64,000 bases of DNA from positions 1,853,501-1,917,500 of the forward strand of contig NZ_CP009048.1 in assembly GCF_000746525.1 (NCBI RefSeq). Reading direction: 5' to 3'. Source of the DNA: Pseudomonas alkylphenolica. Lineage in GTDB: Bacteria > Pseudomonadota > Gammaproteobacteria > Pseudomonadales > Pseudomonadaceae. A program made the position numbers and the translations under genes. This document shows positions 39,899 to 48,653 of the stretch, piece by piece. Within the stretch, counting starts at the first letter, position 1; each line of letters starts with the position of its first letter. The notes beneath the pieces are model-generated. The model saw only the letters and a list, made by a program, of their open reading frames with translations, did no database searches and had not been told where the DNA came from.

Positions 39899-40585
39899 TC
39901 AGCCCTCCAGGTCCAGCTTGGCCTCGATATGGTCCAGGTGCTGATGCATCAAGGCCAGGGCCGCTTCGCCGTCACCCCGTTCGAGCGCATCGATGATCGC
40001 TGCGTGCTCTTGCCAGGCGCAATGGCTGCATGGGCGGGCTTCGTACTGGGCGATGATCAACGAAGTTTGCGGCACCAGACCATTGAGAAACCGCGTCAAC
40101 GGCGCGTTGTTGGCGATCTCCGCCAGTTTCAGATGAAACTCGCCTCCCAGGCGAATGGCCGTGCAACGCTGACCCTGTTCATGGTGCTGGCGTTCGCGCG
40201 CGACCAGTTCACGCAACTGGCGGATTTTCGCTGGTCGCGAGCGTTGCGCGGCCAGGGTGATCAGGGTGGTTTCGGCCAGGCGCCGGGCGCTGAGGATCTG
40301 CCGCGCCTGTTGCGGATCGGGCGCTGCCAGACGTGCGGTGTGGCTCGGGCGCTGGACGATTACCTGCTGGTCGCACAGGCGGCCCAATACCCGTCGAATC
40401 ACGGTGCGGCTGACGCCAAATGCCTCACCCAGCGCTTGCTCAGGCAGGGCGCTGCCCGGCGCCAGACGCTGTTCGAGAATGGCATCGAACAGGCGAGGGT
40501 AGATCTGCTCGGCCGACAGGCGCACTTCGCCATGGGCAAGCAATGGCGGCAGGGCGGTCACAGGGGCTTGGGCGCTGGCGTTCAT
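39899..40585 (-). CDS. GntR-family regulator, FCD type
   Basis: 228 residues from ATG 40585 after AGGAGAG. Winged helix at ~25-85 (QIYPRLFDAILEQRLAPGSALPEQALGEAFGVSRTVIRRVL) and FCD effector domain with its metal-site residues in LGGEFHLKLAEIANN and HAAIIDALERGDGEAA. Such proteins repress catabolic or uptake genes and respond to carboxylates. Same strand and 16 bases behind a second GntR gene. Confidence 0.9.
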   Translation of the reverse strand: MNASAQAPVTALPPLLAHGEVRLSAEQIYPRLFDAILEQRLAPGSALPEQALGEAFGVSRTVIRRVLGRLCDQQVIVQRPSHTARLAAPDPQQARQILSARRLAETTLITLAAQRSRPAKIRQLRELVARERQHHEQGQRCTAIRLGGEFHLKLAEIANNAPLTRFLNGLVPQTSLIIAQYEARPCSHCAWQEHAAIIDALERGDGEAALALMHQHLDHIEAKLDLEG

Positions 40586-40601
40586 CAATGCTCTCCTGAG
40601 T

Positions 40602-41306
40602 TCAAGTGGCCGGTTGTTCGTCCGGGATGTTCAGTTCGATACCCATGCGCCGGCCTTCCTGGAGGATGTGGTGGCGCATTTGCGCACTGGCCTGGGCGCT
40701 GTTCTTGTTGCGGATGGCACGGACCACCGCTTCGTTTTCTTCCAGACGCGCCGCCAGGTGTTCGGGGGAGTTGCGCAGTACCGCGGCGCTTTGCTTGAGG
40801 GCATTGCTGGTCTGCTGCACGACACTCTGGAAAATCGGGTTGGCGGTGAGGGTGAACAACTCTTCGTGGAAGGCGATGTAGGCGTTGACCCCGGCTTCGC
40901 TGTCTTCGGCCTCAAGGGCTTCGCGCATGTCCATCAGGGTCAGGCGCAACTGGCCGATTTCCTTGCTGCTGATCGACTGCGCAACCAGGCCGACGATGAA
41001 CGGCTCCAGGGTGTAGCGCAGTTGCAGGACGTCTTCCAGGCTGGCTTCGGCCACGCCGGCTTGTGGTTGCGCGGTTTCGGCCAGGTCGGCGTCGAGCACC
41101 AGCACCCCTTTGCCCGGCATCGAGCGGACCAGGCCGAGGGTTTCCAGTACGGTCACCGCTTCACGCAGGCTGGGACGGCTGATACCCAGTTGTTCGGCCA
41201 GCTCGCGTTGTCCCGGCAACATGTCGCCGGAACGCCACTGGCCGCGGGCCAGGGCCTGGCGGAGTTTTTCCACCACGGAATTCACTACGGTCGATGAAGT
41301 AATCAC
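40602..41306 (-). CDS. FadR/PdhR-type GntR regulator
   Basis: 234 residues from GTG 41306 with GGAG. Wing-helix: VVEKLRQALARGQWRSGDMLPGQRELAEQLGISRPSLREAV; FadR-C domain: LRYTLEPFIVGLVAQ, AYIAFHEELFTLTANPIFQSVV, and final MRHHILQEGRRMG. It lies right behind the DctA-type transporter gene and in front of the FCD regulator, so control of C4-dicarboxylate or related carboxylate uptake is plausible. Confidence 0.9.
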   Translation of the reverse strand: MITSSTVVNSVVEKLRQALARGQWRSGDMLPGQRELAEQLGISRPSLREAVTVLETLGLVRSMPGKGVLVLDADLAETAQPQAGVAEASLEDVLQLRYTLEPFIVGLVAQSISSKEIGQLRLTLMDMREALEAEDSEAGVNAYIAFHEELFTLTANPIFQSVVQQTSNALKQSAAVLRNSPEHLAARLEENEAVVRAIRNKNSAQASAQMRHHILQEGRRMGIELNIPDEQPAT

Positions 41307-41344
41307 TGTTCACTCCATGAGAACACTTGCATGGTTTGCTCCTG

Positions 41345-41369
41345 GGGCCGGCACTGTCAGTGCCGGCCC
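41345..41369. terminator. Perfect GC palindrome between dctA-like and fadR-like genes
   Basis: GGGCCGGCACTG-T-CAGTGCCGGCCC. Strong hairpin on either strand with no U-run; probably an attenuating or mRNA-stabilising hairpin after the transporter gene. Confidence 0.5.
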
Positions 41370-41375
41370 TTGCAC

Positions 41376-42686
41376 TCAGAACTCTTGTTGATGGGCGTTG
41401 GGGGTCTTGCGCTGGGCAAAGCCAAAGCCCTGTTTGCCGGCCAGCACATTATTGGCCCGCTCCATGTCGATATCGCCTTCCCAGCGGCCGATGGCGACGG
41501 TCGCCACGCAGTTGCCGATCAGGTTGGTCAGTGCCCGGCCTATGCCCATGAACCAATCCACTGCCAACACCAGCACCAGGCCGACCACCGGGATGGCCGG
41601 TATCGCCGTCAGGGTCGCGGCCAGAATCACCAGCGCCGAACCCGGAATGCCATGGGCACCCTTGGAGGTGATCAGCGACACCAGCAGGATGGTCAGCAGG
41701 TCAGTCATTGCCAGCGGTGTACCGGTAGCGTTGGCGATGAACACGATTGCCAGGGTCAGGTAGATCGAGAAACCATCGAGGTTAAAGGAATAGCCGGTCG
41801 GGATCACCAGGCCGACGGTGGAATTGCCGATGCCCAGGTGCTCGAGTTTGCGCATGATTTGCGGCAGGACAGCATCGGAGGAAGCGGTACCAAGAACGAT
41901 GGTCAGCTCTTCGCGCAGGTACTTGATGAACGGCAGGATACGCAGGCCCGACAGGCGCATCACGGCACCCAGGATCAGCAGTACGAAACCGGTGCAGGTC
42001 AGGTAGAACAAGGCGACCAGGCCACCCAGGTGCTGCAGCGATTCCAGGCCATATTTGCTGGTGGTAAAGGCGATGGCGCCGAACACACCGATCGGCGCCA
42101 GACGCACGATCATGCCCATGATGCGAAAGATCACATGACTCAGTTCATTGATCAGCCGCGAGATCCCCGAGGCCGCTTCACCGACCAGGTTCAGGGCACT
42201 GCCGAACAGCACAGAAAACAGCAGCACTTGCAGGATGTTGTTGTCAGCGAAGGCACCGATCACCGACGTCGGGATCAGGTCCATAAGGAACGCGGCGGTG
42301 CCGTGGATATGTTGGCCACGCTCGGCCAGGTTGCCGGCTTCGGCGGTAGACAGTTGGTCGAGGTGAATGTTGGCGCCGCTGCCGATTCCGGAGGTAAAGG
42401 CAAACACCAGGCCGATGACCAGGGCAATGGTGGTCAGGATTTCGAAGTAGATCACCGATTTCAGGCCGATCCGTCCGACCTTCTTCAAGTCACCGGCACC
42501 GGAAATGCCACTGACCACAACGCAGAACACGATCAGCCCGATGAGCATCTTGATCAGCTTGATAAAGCCGTCACCCAGGGGTTTGAGCTGCAGGGAAACT
42601 TCGGGAAAGCTGAGGCCACAGGCGACGCCAAGCACCAGGCCGAGCACTACTTGGAGGAAGATCGAACGCGAGCACCATTTGAGCAT
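41376..42686 (-). CDS. dctA: C4-dicarboxylate/proton-sodium symporter, DctA family
   Basis: 436 residues, SLC1 fold. FLQVVLGLVLGVACG start, LKPLGDGFIKLIKMLIGLIVFC, HP1 serine loop in LGTASSDAVLPQIMRKLE, NLDGFSIYLTLAIVFIANATG (TM7) and SKGAHGIPGSALVILAATL (HP2), then DWFMGIGRALTNLIGN. Takes up succinate, fumarate, malate or similar acids. DctA of pseudomonads is usually 436-445 aa. A paralogue for a different organic acid is possible because two GntR regulators, not DctB/DctD, are next to it. Confidence 0.88.
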   Translation of the reverse strand: MLKWCSRSIFLQVVLGLVLGVACGLSFPEVSLQLKPLGDGFIKLIKMLIGLIVFCVVVSGISGAGDLKKVGRIGLKSVIYFEILTTIALVIGLVFAFTSGIGSGANIHLDQLSTAEAGNLAERGQHIHGTAAFLMDLIPTSVIGAFADNNILQVLLFSVLFGSALNLVGEAASGISRLINELSHVIFRIMGMIVRLAPIGVFGAIAFTTSKYGLESLQHLGGLVALFYLTCTGFVLLILGAVMRLSGLRILPFIKYLREELTIVLGTASSDAVLPQIMRKLEHLGIGNSTVGLVIPTGYSFNLDGFSIYLTLAIVFIANATGTPLAMTDLLTILLVSLITSKGAHGIPGSALVILAATLTAIPAIPVVGLVLVLAVDWFMGIGRALTNLIGNCVATVAIGRWEGDIDMERANNVLAGKQGFGFAQRKTPNAHQQEF

Positions 42687-42927
42687 GGGAGGGATCTCTG
42701 ATCGGTGTCCTTGCTTCGATGCCGGGGAGGGCGAAAGAGCGGAGGACTTAATTATTGTGGTCTTACCGGTATGTCCAGTGCGGGCTCAGTGTAGGCGTGG
42801 ATTTTCCAGCTTTGCAAGGGCTTTTAGGCTGAAAGGGTAGAAATTGGTTTTACCGGTCTGACCAGTTGAAATTCATCATGCTGATATAGCCAGCAAAGGC
42901 CACGTCTGCCGTAAGGCGAAGCAGGGG

Positions 42928-43242
42928 CTAACGCTTGGACAGGGCCCGATCGACAGCCGCGATCAGATCGCCCAAGGCGTGGGACGGGGCATTGTGGATG
43001 ACGCCGAACAGGTACGCGCGCTGTTCGTCTTCGTCGTCTTGATCGGCGAAAAAGGCTTTCAACTTGATGCCCAGGACTTCGGCAAAGACCAGCAGGGCGT
43101 CGACGCTAGGGGTGTAGGTGCCGGTTTCAAAGCGGCTGATGGTCTTGGGGTCGAAACCGGACCGCTCACCGAGTTCAGCCTGAGTAAGCCCTGCGACCTT
43201 GCGGTATCGCCTGATGGCCGAACCCAAACTTGAATATTTCAT
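42928..43242 (-). CDS. Small XRE-type regulator
   Basis: 104 residues from ATG 43242. HTH_3: LGSAIRRYRKVAGLTQAELGERSGFDPKTISRFETG at 6-40; the second half is acidic with DDEDEQ and a helix. Stand-alone, no toxin partner visible. The open frame extends 14 codons further upstream without better ribosome site. Function unknown. Confidence 0.85.
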   Translation of the reverse strand: MKYSSLGSAIRRYRKVAGLTQAELGERSGFDPKTISRFETGTYTPSVDALLVFAEVLGIKLKAFFADQDDEDEQRAYLFGVIHNAPSHALGDLIAAVDRALSKR

Positions 43243-43449
43243 CGCTTGATTCCCATTTAGAATCAAGAACTTAACGGCAATCATCGGGATAGCACAACGC
43301 CATAATTCGTCACATTTGTTTGCGGAATGTGATGTAATTCATCCCATCAATGGGTTGAACAGGTCAAAAGCCATCAAGTTTCAACCCGGTTTCGTGGCTC
43401 GGATTGCTGAGTGGAGCACACGACAGATCGCTTCAAAGGGAGTTTTTAC

Positions 43450-45015
43450 GTGCGTCTCAACCTGCCGGTCACCTCTGTCGAACAGACGTTCGGAGATGAC
43501 CAACGGCTCATTTCTGCCACCGATATCGCCAGCAACATCACCTATTGCAACGCTGAATTTGCCGCCATGAGTGGCTTCAGCCAGGCCGAACTGATTGGTA
43601 GCCCGCACAACCTGGTCCGTCATCCCGACATGCCCGCCGTGGTGTTCCAGCAAATGTGGCAGTACCTCAAGGCCGGCCAGAGCTGGATGGGGATCGTCAA
43701 GAACCGCTGCAAGAACGGCAATTTCTATTGGGTCAGCGCTTACGTCACGCCGATTCTCGAAGGCGGTCGCCTGGTTGGCTACGAGTCGGTGCGGGTCAAG
43801 CCGAGCCGTGAGCAGGTGCGCCGTGCTGAAACACTTTATGCGCGTTTGCGCGAGGGCAAGGCGGCGGTTCCTGCGGGCCGGCGTCTGGCGCTGCTGGCGC
43901 AGGTCATGACTGTGCCGCTGCTGGCTGGCGCGGCGGCCATTGCTGCGCAGCAACTGTTGCCAGGCTGGCCCGGCCACGGCATTACCCTCGGGTTGTTTGG
44001 CGTGGTCGGTGTGTGGGCTCATCTGCGTCTGGGGCGCCAGTTGGCGCAGATCGTTCAGGGTTCGGGCAACACCTTTGCCGACCCGGTCGTGGCGCTGACT
44101 TACAGCGATGCCCTGGGGCCTGCGGCGCAGCTGCAGATGATCCTGATCAGCGAAGAGGCGCGGTTGAAAACCGCGCTGACACGGCTGAGCGACCTTGCGG
44201 TGCAAATGAGTGAGGCGGCCAGAGACTCCAGCAGCCTGTCGCGCCACACCGAATCGGCCCTGCTTGAACAGCGCGCGGAAACCGACATGACCGCCACCGC
44301 GATGACCGAGATGACGGCTTCGATTGCCGAGGTCGCGCGCCATGTGCAGGAAACCGCCGGTGAAGCGCACACAGCCAATCAACTGGCCGGGCAGGGCAGT
44401 GCGGTGGCAGACAGCATGCGCGAGGCGATCCAGTTGCTGGCCAGCACCGTCACTCAGATCAATCAGGCGGTAACCCATCTGGCCGGCCAGACCCAGGATA
44501 TTTCCCTGGCGGCTGAAGTAATTCGCGCGATTGCCGAACAGACCAACCTGCTGGCCCTCAACGCCGCTATTGAAGCCGCCCGTGCTGGTGAGCAGGGCCG
44601 CGGATTTGCCGTGGTTGCCGATGAGGTGCGGGCGCTGGCTAGCAAGACCCGGCAATCGACCGTACAGATCCAGGGCATCATCGAGAGTTTGCGCGCCGGT
44701 GCCGACCAGGCGGTGAGCATTGCCAGTCTGGGCATCGATGAAGCGCAGCATGGTGTGGCGCGGGTGCTGGAGGCACAGCAGGCGTTGCAGGGTATCCGCG
44801 TGGCGGTGGAGCGTATCAGTGACATGAGCCAGCAAATGGCGGCAGCGTCTCAGGAGCAGTCGTCGGTGGCCGAAGAGGTCTGCGCGCAGATCAACAGCGT
44901 CGCCAGTACCGTGCAGCACACCGCGCAGAATGCCAATGCTGCCGCCACCCGCGGAGCAGAACTGGAACACATTTCTTCGGGCCTGCGTGCCCTGGTCGAG
45001 CGCTTCAATCGCTGA
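43450..45015 (+). CDS. aer: Aerotaxis/energy-taxis receptor Aer-like
   Basis: 521 residues from GTG 43450 after AAAGGGAG; the open frame goes to 43411 but this start gives the usual MRLNLPVT-type N-terminus and family length. PAS domain 10-120 that binds FAD ([37 protein letters not shown]), a hydrophobic membrane stretch ~157-200 ([14 protein letters not shown]), HAMP-like region and a methyl-accepting signalling domain with [22 protein letters not shown]. It senses redox/energy state and signals to CheA. 22 bases before a PAS-GGDEF-EAL gene, as with Aer1-PP2258 of P. putida. Confidence 0.9.
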   Translation: MRLNLPVTSVEQTFGDDQRLISATDIASNITYCNAEFAAMSGFSQAELIGSPHNLVRHPDMPAVVFQQMWQYLKAGQSWMGIVKNRCKNGNFYWVSAYVTPILEGGRLVGYESVRVKPSREQVRRAETLYARLREGKAAVPAGRRLALLAQVMTVPLLAGAAAIAAQQLLPGWPGHGITLGLFGVVGVWAHLRLGRQLAQIVQGSGNTFADPVVALTYSDALGPAAQLQMILISEEARLKTALTRLSDLAVQMSEAARDSSSLSRHTESALLEQRAETDMTATAMTEMTASIAEVARHVQETAGEAHTANQLAGQGSAVADSMREAIQLLASTVTQINQAVTHLAGQTQDISLAAEVIRAIAEQTNLLALNAAIEAARAGEQGRGFAVVADEVRALASKTRQSTVQIQGIIESLRAGADQAVSIASLGIDEAQHGVARVLEAQQALQGIRVAVERISDMSQQMAAASQEQSSVAEEVCAQINSVASTVQHTAQNANAAATRGAELEHISSGLRALVERFNR

Positions 45016-45037
45016 GCCTTCAGGGTACGAGATTTTC

Positions 45038-46735
45038 ATGGACGACAATTACCGCACGGCCGTAGATGCGGCCGCGATCTTTTCCGAAACTGACTTGAGT
45101 GGTCGGATCACTTACGTCAACGAACAGTTCTGCAGCATCTCCGGCTATCGACGCGACGAGCTGCTGGGGGCCAATCACCGGATCCTCAATTCCGGTCTGC
45201 ACGATCCGGCGTTTTTCGATGGCATGTGGCGTGCCCTGGTCGCCGGCAAGGCGTGGAAGGGCGAAATCTGCAACCGAGCCAAGGACGGTTCGCTGTACTG
45301 GGTCGACAGCACCATGGTGCCGTTGATCGATCCGGCCACTGGCCAGGTGCGCAAGTACGTGTCGATCCGCTTCGATGTGACCGAGAAGCGCCAGTTGCTG
45401 CATACCCTGCAGTGGCGGGTGGGCCATGACGTGCTGACCGGTCTGCCCAATCGCGCCTACCTGTCTGACCTGTTGAATCAGGCGCTGGAGTTCTCGCGGC
45501 GCGAAGACATTGCCTTGGCCGTGTGCATGCTCGATCTGGATGGCTTCAAGGCGGTCAATGACGGCTACGGCCATGCCAGTGGCGACCTGTTGTTGGTGGA
45601 AGTGGCCAATCGCCTGAAAGGCATCTTGCGTGGCGGCGACGCGGTGGCGCGGCTTTCGGGCGATGAGTTCGTGTTGATCTTGCGTCACGTACAGGACCCT
45701 GCGCAGCTGCAACTGGCACTGCAACGGGTACTCAAGGCGATTGCCGCGCCGTATTCGATCCGTGATCGCGAGGTCAGCGTCAGCGCCAGCATCGGGGTGA
45801 CCCTGTTCCCCCTCGACAATGAAGATGCCGACACCCTGGTGCGTCATGCTGATCAGGCGCTGTACGTGGCCAAGCAGAGTGGACGCAATCGCTATCACCT
45901 GTTCGATGTGTCGCTGGACCGCGAGGTCAAGGCCACTCACCAGACGGTGGCACGGGTGCGTCAGGCGCTGACCATGGGCGAGCTGTGCCTGCATTACCAG
46001 CCCAAGGTCAATATGCGCAGTGGCCAGGTCCTCGGTTTCGAGGCTTTGCTGCGCTGGCAGCACCCGCTCAAGGGCTTGGTGGCACCGGCCGATTTCCTCC
46101 CGCTGGTGGAGCAGACCGACCTGATTGTCGACATCGGCGAGTGGGTCATCGACCAGGCCATGGCGCAGATGCAGCGCTGGCAGCAGGCCGGGCACGTATG
46201 GCCGGTGAGTGTGAACATTGCTGCCCGGCACGTTCAGCGCAGCGACTTTGTCGAGCGTCTCAAGCACCTGCTGGCGCGTCATCCGGGCGTGGCACCGCAG
46301 ATGCTCGATCTGGAAATCGTCGAGTCGGTAGCGATCGAGAACATCCAGCGTGTCAGCCAGTGCCTGGACGCCTGCCAACAGCTGGGTGTGCAGTTCTCGC
46401 TGGATGATTTCGGCACCGGCTACTCGTCGTTGAGCTACCTCAAGCGCCTGCCGACCCGCACCATCAAGATCGACAAGTCCTTCGTGCGCGACATCCTCCA
46501 TGACCATGACGATCTGGCGCTGACCCGGGCGGTGATCGGTCTGGCCAGGGCCTTTGGGCGCCAGGTGATTGCCGAGGGCCTGGAGACCATCGAGCACGGT
46601 CAGTTGCTGATGGACCTGGGGTGTGATGTCGCCCAGGGCTACGGCATTGCCCGGCCAATGTCGGCCGAGGCGGTCGTCGACTGGGTCGCCAATTACGTAC
46701 AACCGCCACAGTGGCTGGTATTGGCAGGGCACTAA
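45038..46735 (+). CDS. PAS-GGDEF-EAL cyclic di-GMP protein
   Basis: 565 residues from ATG 45038. PAS ~10-118 (SGRITYVNEQFCSISGYRRDELLG), GGDEF ~125-290 with active-site variant SGDEF (207-211) and an RGGD inhibitory-site motif at 198-201 in the correct spacing, EAL ~300-555 with FEALLRW (335-337), DDFGTGYSSL and EGLET. Both enzymatic halves keep catalytic residues, so synthesis and breakdown of c-di-GMP are possible. P. putida has the same gene behind aer, where it links energy taxis and motility. Confidence 0.92.
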   Translation: MDDNYRTAVDAAAIFSETDLSGRITYVNEQFCSISGYRRDELLGANHRILNSGLHDPAFFDGMWRALVAGKAWKGEICNRAKDGSLYWVDSTMVPLIDPATGQVRKYVSIRFDVTEKRQLLHTLQWRVGHDVLTGLPNRAYLSDLLNQALEFSRREDIALAVCMLDLDGFKAVNDGYGHASGDLLLVEVANRLKGILRGGDAVARLSGDEFVLILRHVQDPAQLQLALQRVLKAIAAPYSIRDREVSVSASIGVTLFPLDNEDADTLVRHADQALYVAKQSGRNRYHLFDVSLDREVKATHQTVARVRQALTMGELCLHYQPKVNMRSGQVLGFEALLRWQHPLKGLVAPADFLPLVEQTDLIVDIGEWVIDQAMAQMQRWQQAGHVWPVSVNIAARHVQRSDFVERLKHLLARHPGVAPQMLDLEIVESVAIENIQRVSQCLDACQQLGVQFSLDDFGTGYSSLSYLKRLPTRTIKIDKSFVRDILHDHDDLALTRAVIGLARAFGRQVIAEGLETIEHGQLLMDLGCDVAQGYGIARPMSAEAVVDWVANYVQPPQWLVLAGH

Positions 46736-46740
46736 CGGCG

Positions 46741-46758
46741 TTCTTTACGCATTCTTTA
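46741..46758 (+). promoter_or_regulatory. Candidate KdpE binding site
   Basis: TTCTTTA repeated at 46741-46747 and 46752-46758, 11 bases apart (one helical turn), about 95 bases before kdpF. KdpE boxes of enterobacteria are T-rich direct repeats of TTTATA/TTTACA type with this period. Confidence 0.55.
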
Positions 46759-46850
46759 TGACCTGGCCAAGGTCCTGATCTCGCGCCTTTACAGCAGCTC
46801 TACCGACAATGACCGTCAGCGGCAAAGTGCCGTAAGGACGGAGAGTTTCG

Positions 46851-46940
46851 ATGAGCATTCTGGACGGGGTGTCACTGCTGCTGGCAGTGGTGTTGATGAT
46901 CTACCTGATGGTCGCGCTGCTGCGCGCTGACCGGGGTTAG
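46851..46940 (+). CDS. kdpF: K+-transporting ATPase small subunit KdpF
   Basis: 29 codons: [20 protein letters not shown] with a charged VALLRADRG end, a single membrane span. It starts with ATG after GGACGGAGAG and ends 8 bases before kdpA. KdpF stabilises the KdpABC complex. Too short for ordinary gene finders but size, sequence type and location are characteristic. Confidence 0.9.
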   Translation: MSILDGVSLLLAVVLMIYLMVALLRADRG

Positions 46941-46948
46941 GAGCGACC

Positions 46949-48643
46949 ATGCACAGTTACGATTATGCGTTGCTGCTGGCGTTCTTTGCGCTGGTGTTGC
47001 TCCCGGCGCCCTGGCTCGGGCGTTTCTATTACAAGGTGATGGAGGGCCAGCGCACCTGGCTGACGCCGGTGTTGGGGCCGGTGGAGCGTGGATGCTACCG
47101 GCTGGCCGGGGTCGATGCCGGAGACGAGCACAACTGGAGGCAGTACACCCTGGCCTTGCTGGCTTTCAACCTGGCCGGTTTCGTGCTGGTGTTTGCCGTG
47201 TTGCTGCTGCAAGGCTACCTGCCACTCAATCCGCAGCGCCTGCCGGGTCAGGAGTGGTCGCTGGCGTTCAATACGGCGGTGAGTTTTGTCACCAACACCA
47301 ACTGGCAGGCCTACAGCGGCGAAGCGTCGGTCAGCTACCTGAGCCAGATGATCGGCTTGACGGTGCAGAACTTTGTCAGCGCCGCCACCGGCCTTGCCGT
47401 GCTGGTCGCGCTGTGCCGTGGCATTGCCCGGCGCTCTGCCCACACCCTGGGCAACTTCTGGGTCGACATGACCCGGGCCACGCTCTACGGCCTGCTGCCG
47501 CTGTGCCTGCTGCTGGCCTTGTTGCTGGTCTGGCAGGGCGTGCCGCAGACCTTCGGTCATTACGTCCAGGCCCTGACCCTGCAAGGGGCTGACCAGACCA
47601 TCCCGCTGGGTCCTGCGGCCAGCCAGATCGCGATCAAGCAACTGGGCACCAATGGCGGCGGCTTCTTCGGCGTCAACTCGGCGCACCCGTTCGAGAACCC
47701 GACGGCCTGGAGCAACCTGTTCGAGGTGGCCTCGATCATTCTGATTCCGGCAGCCCTGGTGTTCACCTTCGGTCACTATGTCAAAGACCTGCGCCAAAGC
47801 CGCGCGATCATCGCCTGCATGCTCGCGCTGTTCCTGATCGGTGGCGGCACGGCACTGTGGTCGGAATACCAGGCCAACCCGAGCCTGAACAACCCGCAGG
47901 TTGCACAGAGCGCACCACTGGAAGGCAAGGAGAACCGCTTCGGCACCACCGCCAGTGTACTGTGGACGGTGACCACCACCGCCGCCTCCAACGGCTCGGT
48001 GAACAACATGCACGACAGCCTCAATCCCATCAGCAGCATGGTCGCGCTGGTCAACATGATGGTTGGCGAGGTGATCTTCGGCGGCGTCGGTGCCGGGCTC
48101 TATGGCATGTTGCTCAACGTGCTGATCGCGGTGTTCCTGGCTGGCCTGATGATCGGCCGCACCCCGGAATACCTGGGCAAGAAACTCCAGGCGCGGGAAG
48201 TGCAACTGCTGGTGGCGACCCTGCTGGTGATGCCGGTCGGCGTGCTGATTCTCAGCGCCCTGGCGGCCAGCCTGCCAGGCCCTGCAGCCTCGGTCACCAA
48301 CCCCGGTGCCCACGGCTTCAGCCAGGTGCTCTACGCCTATACCTCGGCCAGCGCCAACAACGGTTCCGCCTTTGCCGGCTTCGGCGCCAACACCACCTTC
48401 CACAACCTGATGCTTGGCTTGGGCATGTTGATCGGCCGCTTCGGCTACATCCTGCCGGTGCTGGCCCTGGCCGGCAGTCTGGCGCTAAAGAAGACCGCGC
48501 CGCTGGGCGAGAACAGCTTCCCGACCCACGGTCCGTTGTTTGCCACCTTGCTGGTCGTCACCATTCTATTGATCGGTGGATTGACCTTCCTGCCGGCCCT
48601 GGCTCTGGGCCCGATCACCGAACACCTGAGCCTGGGTTTCTGA
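46949..48643 (+). CDS. kdpA: K+-transporting ATPase subunit A
   Basis: 564 residues, ~10 spans. The four selectivity-filter loops are seen: [52 protein letters not shown] and [18 protein letters not shown]. Binds and conducts K+ in the high-affinity KdpFABC pump. Followed 10 bases later by kdpB. Confidence 0.96.
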   Translation: MHSYDYALLLAFFALVLLPAPWLGRFYYKVMEGQRTWLTPVLGPVERGCYRLAGVDAGDEHNWRQYTLALLAFNLAGFVLVFAVLLLQGYLPLNPQRLPGQEWSLAFNTAVSFVTNTNWQAYSGEASVSYLSQMIGLTVQNFVSAATGLAVLVALCRGIARRSAHTLGNFWVDMTRATLYGLLPLCLLLALLLVWQGVPQTFGHYVQALTLQGADQTIPLGPAASQIAIKQLGTNGGGFFGVNSAHPFENPTAWSNLFEVASIILIPAALVFTFGHYVKDLRQSRAIIACMLALFLIGGGTALWSEYQANPSLNNPQVAQSAPLEGKENRFGTTASVLWTVTTTAASNGSVNNMHDSLNPISSMVALVNMMVGEVIFGGVGAGLYGMLLNVLIAVFLAGLMIGRTPEYLGKKLQAREVQLLVATLLVMPVGVLILSALAASLPGPAASVTNPGAHGFSQVLYAYTSASANNGSAFAGFGANTTFHNLMLGLGMLIGRFGYILPVLALAGSLALKKTAPLGENSFPTHGPLFATLLVVTILLIGGLTFLPALALGPITEHLSLGF

Positions 48644-48653
48644 GGAGCGAATC

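Noticed and set aside
41331..42701. 456-codon plus-strand frame opposite dctA
   Set aside because: Low-complexity Q/H/D-rich antisense reading of DctA; typical of high-GC DNA.
42928..43242. Toxin-antitoxin pair around the small XRE gene
   Set aside because: No small partner gene lies within 200 bases on either side; neighbours are dctA and aer promoters.
43374..43400. FliA (sigma28) promoter upstream of aer
   Set aside because: TCAAGTTT resembles a -35 but the -10 element GCCGATAA has no acceptable match at the required distance.
46937..48403. 488-codon minus-strand frame opposite kdpA
   Set aside because: Antisense shadow with no domain and with composition mirroring the kdpA codon pattern.
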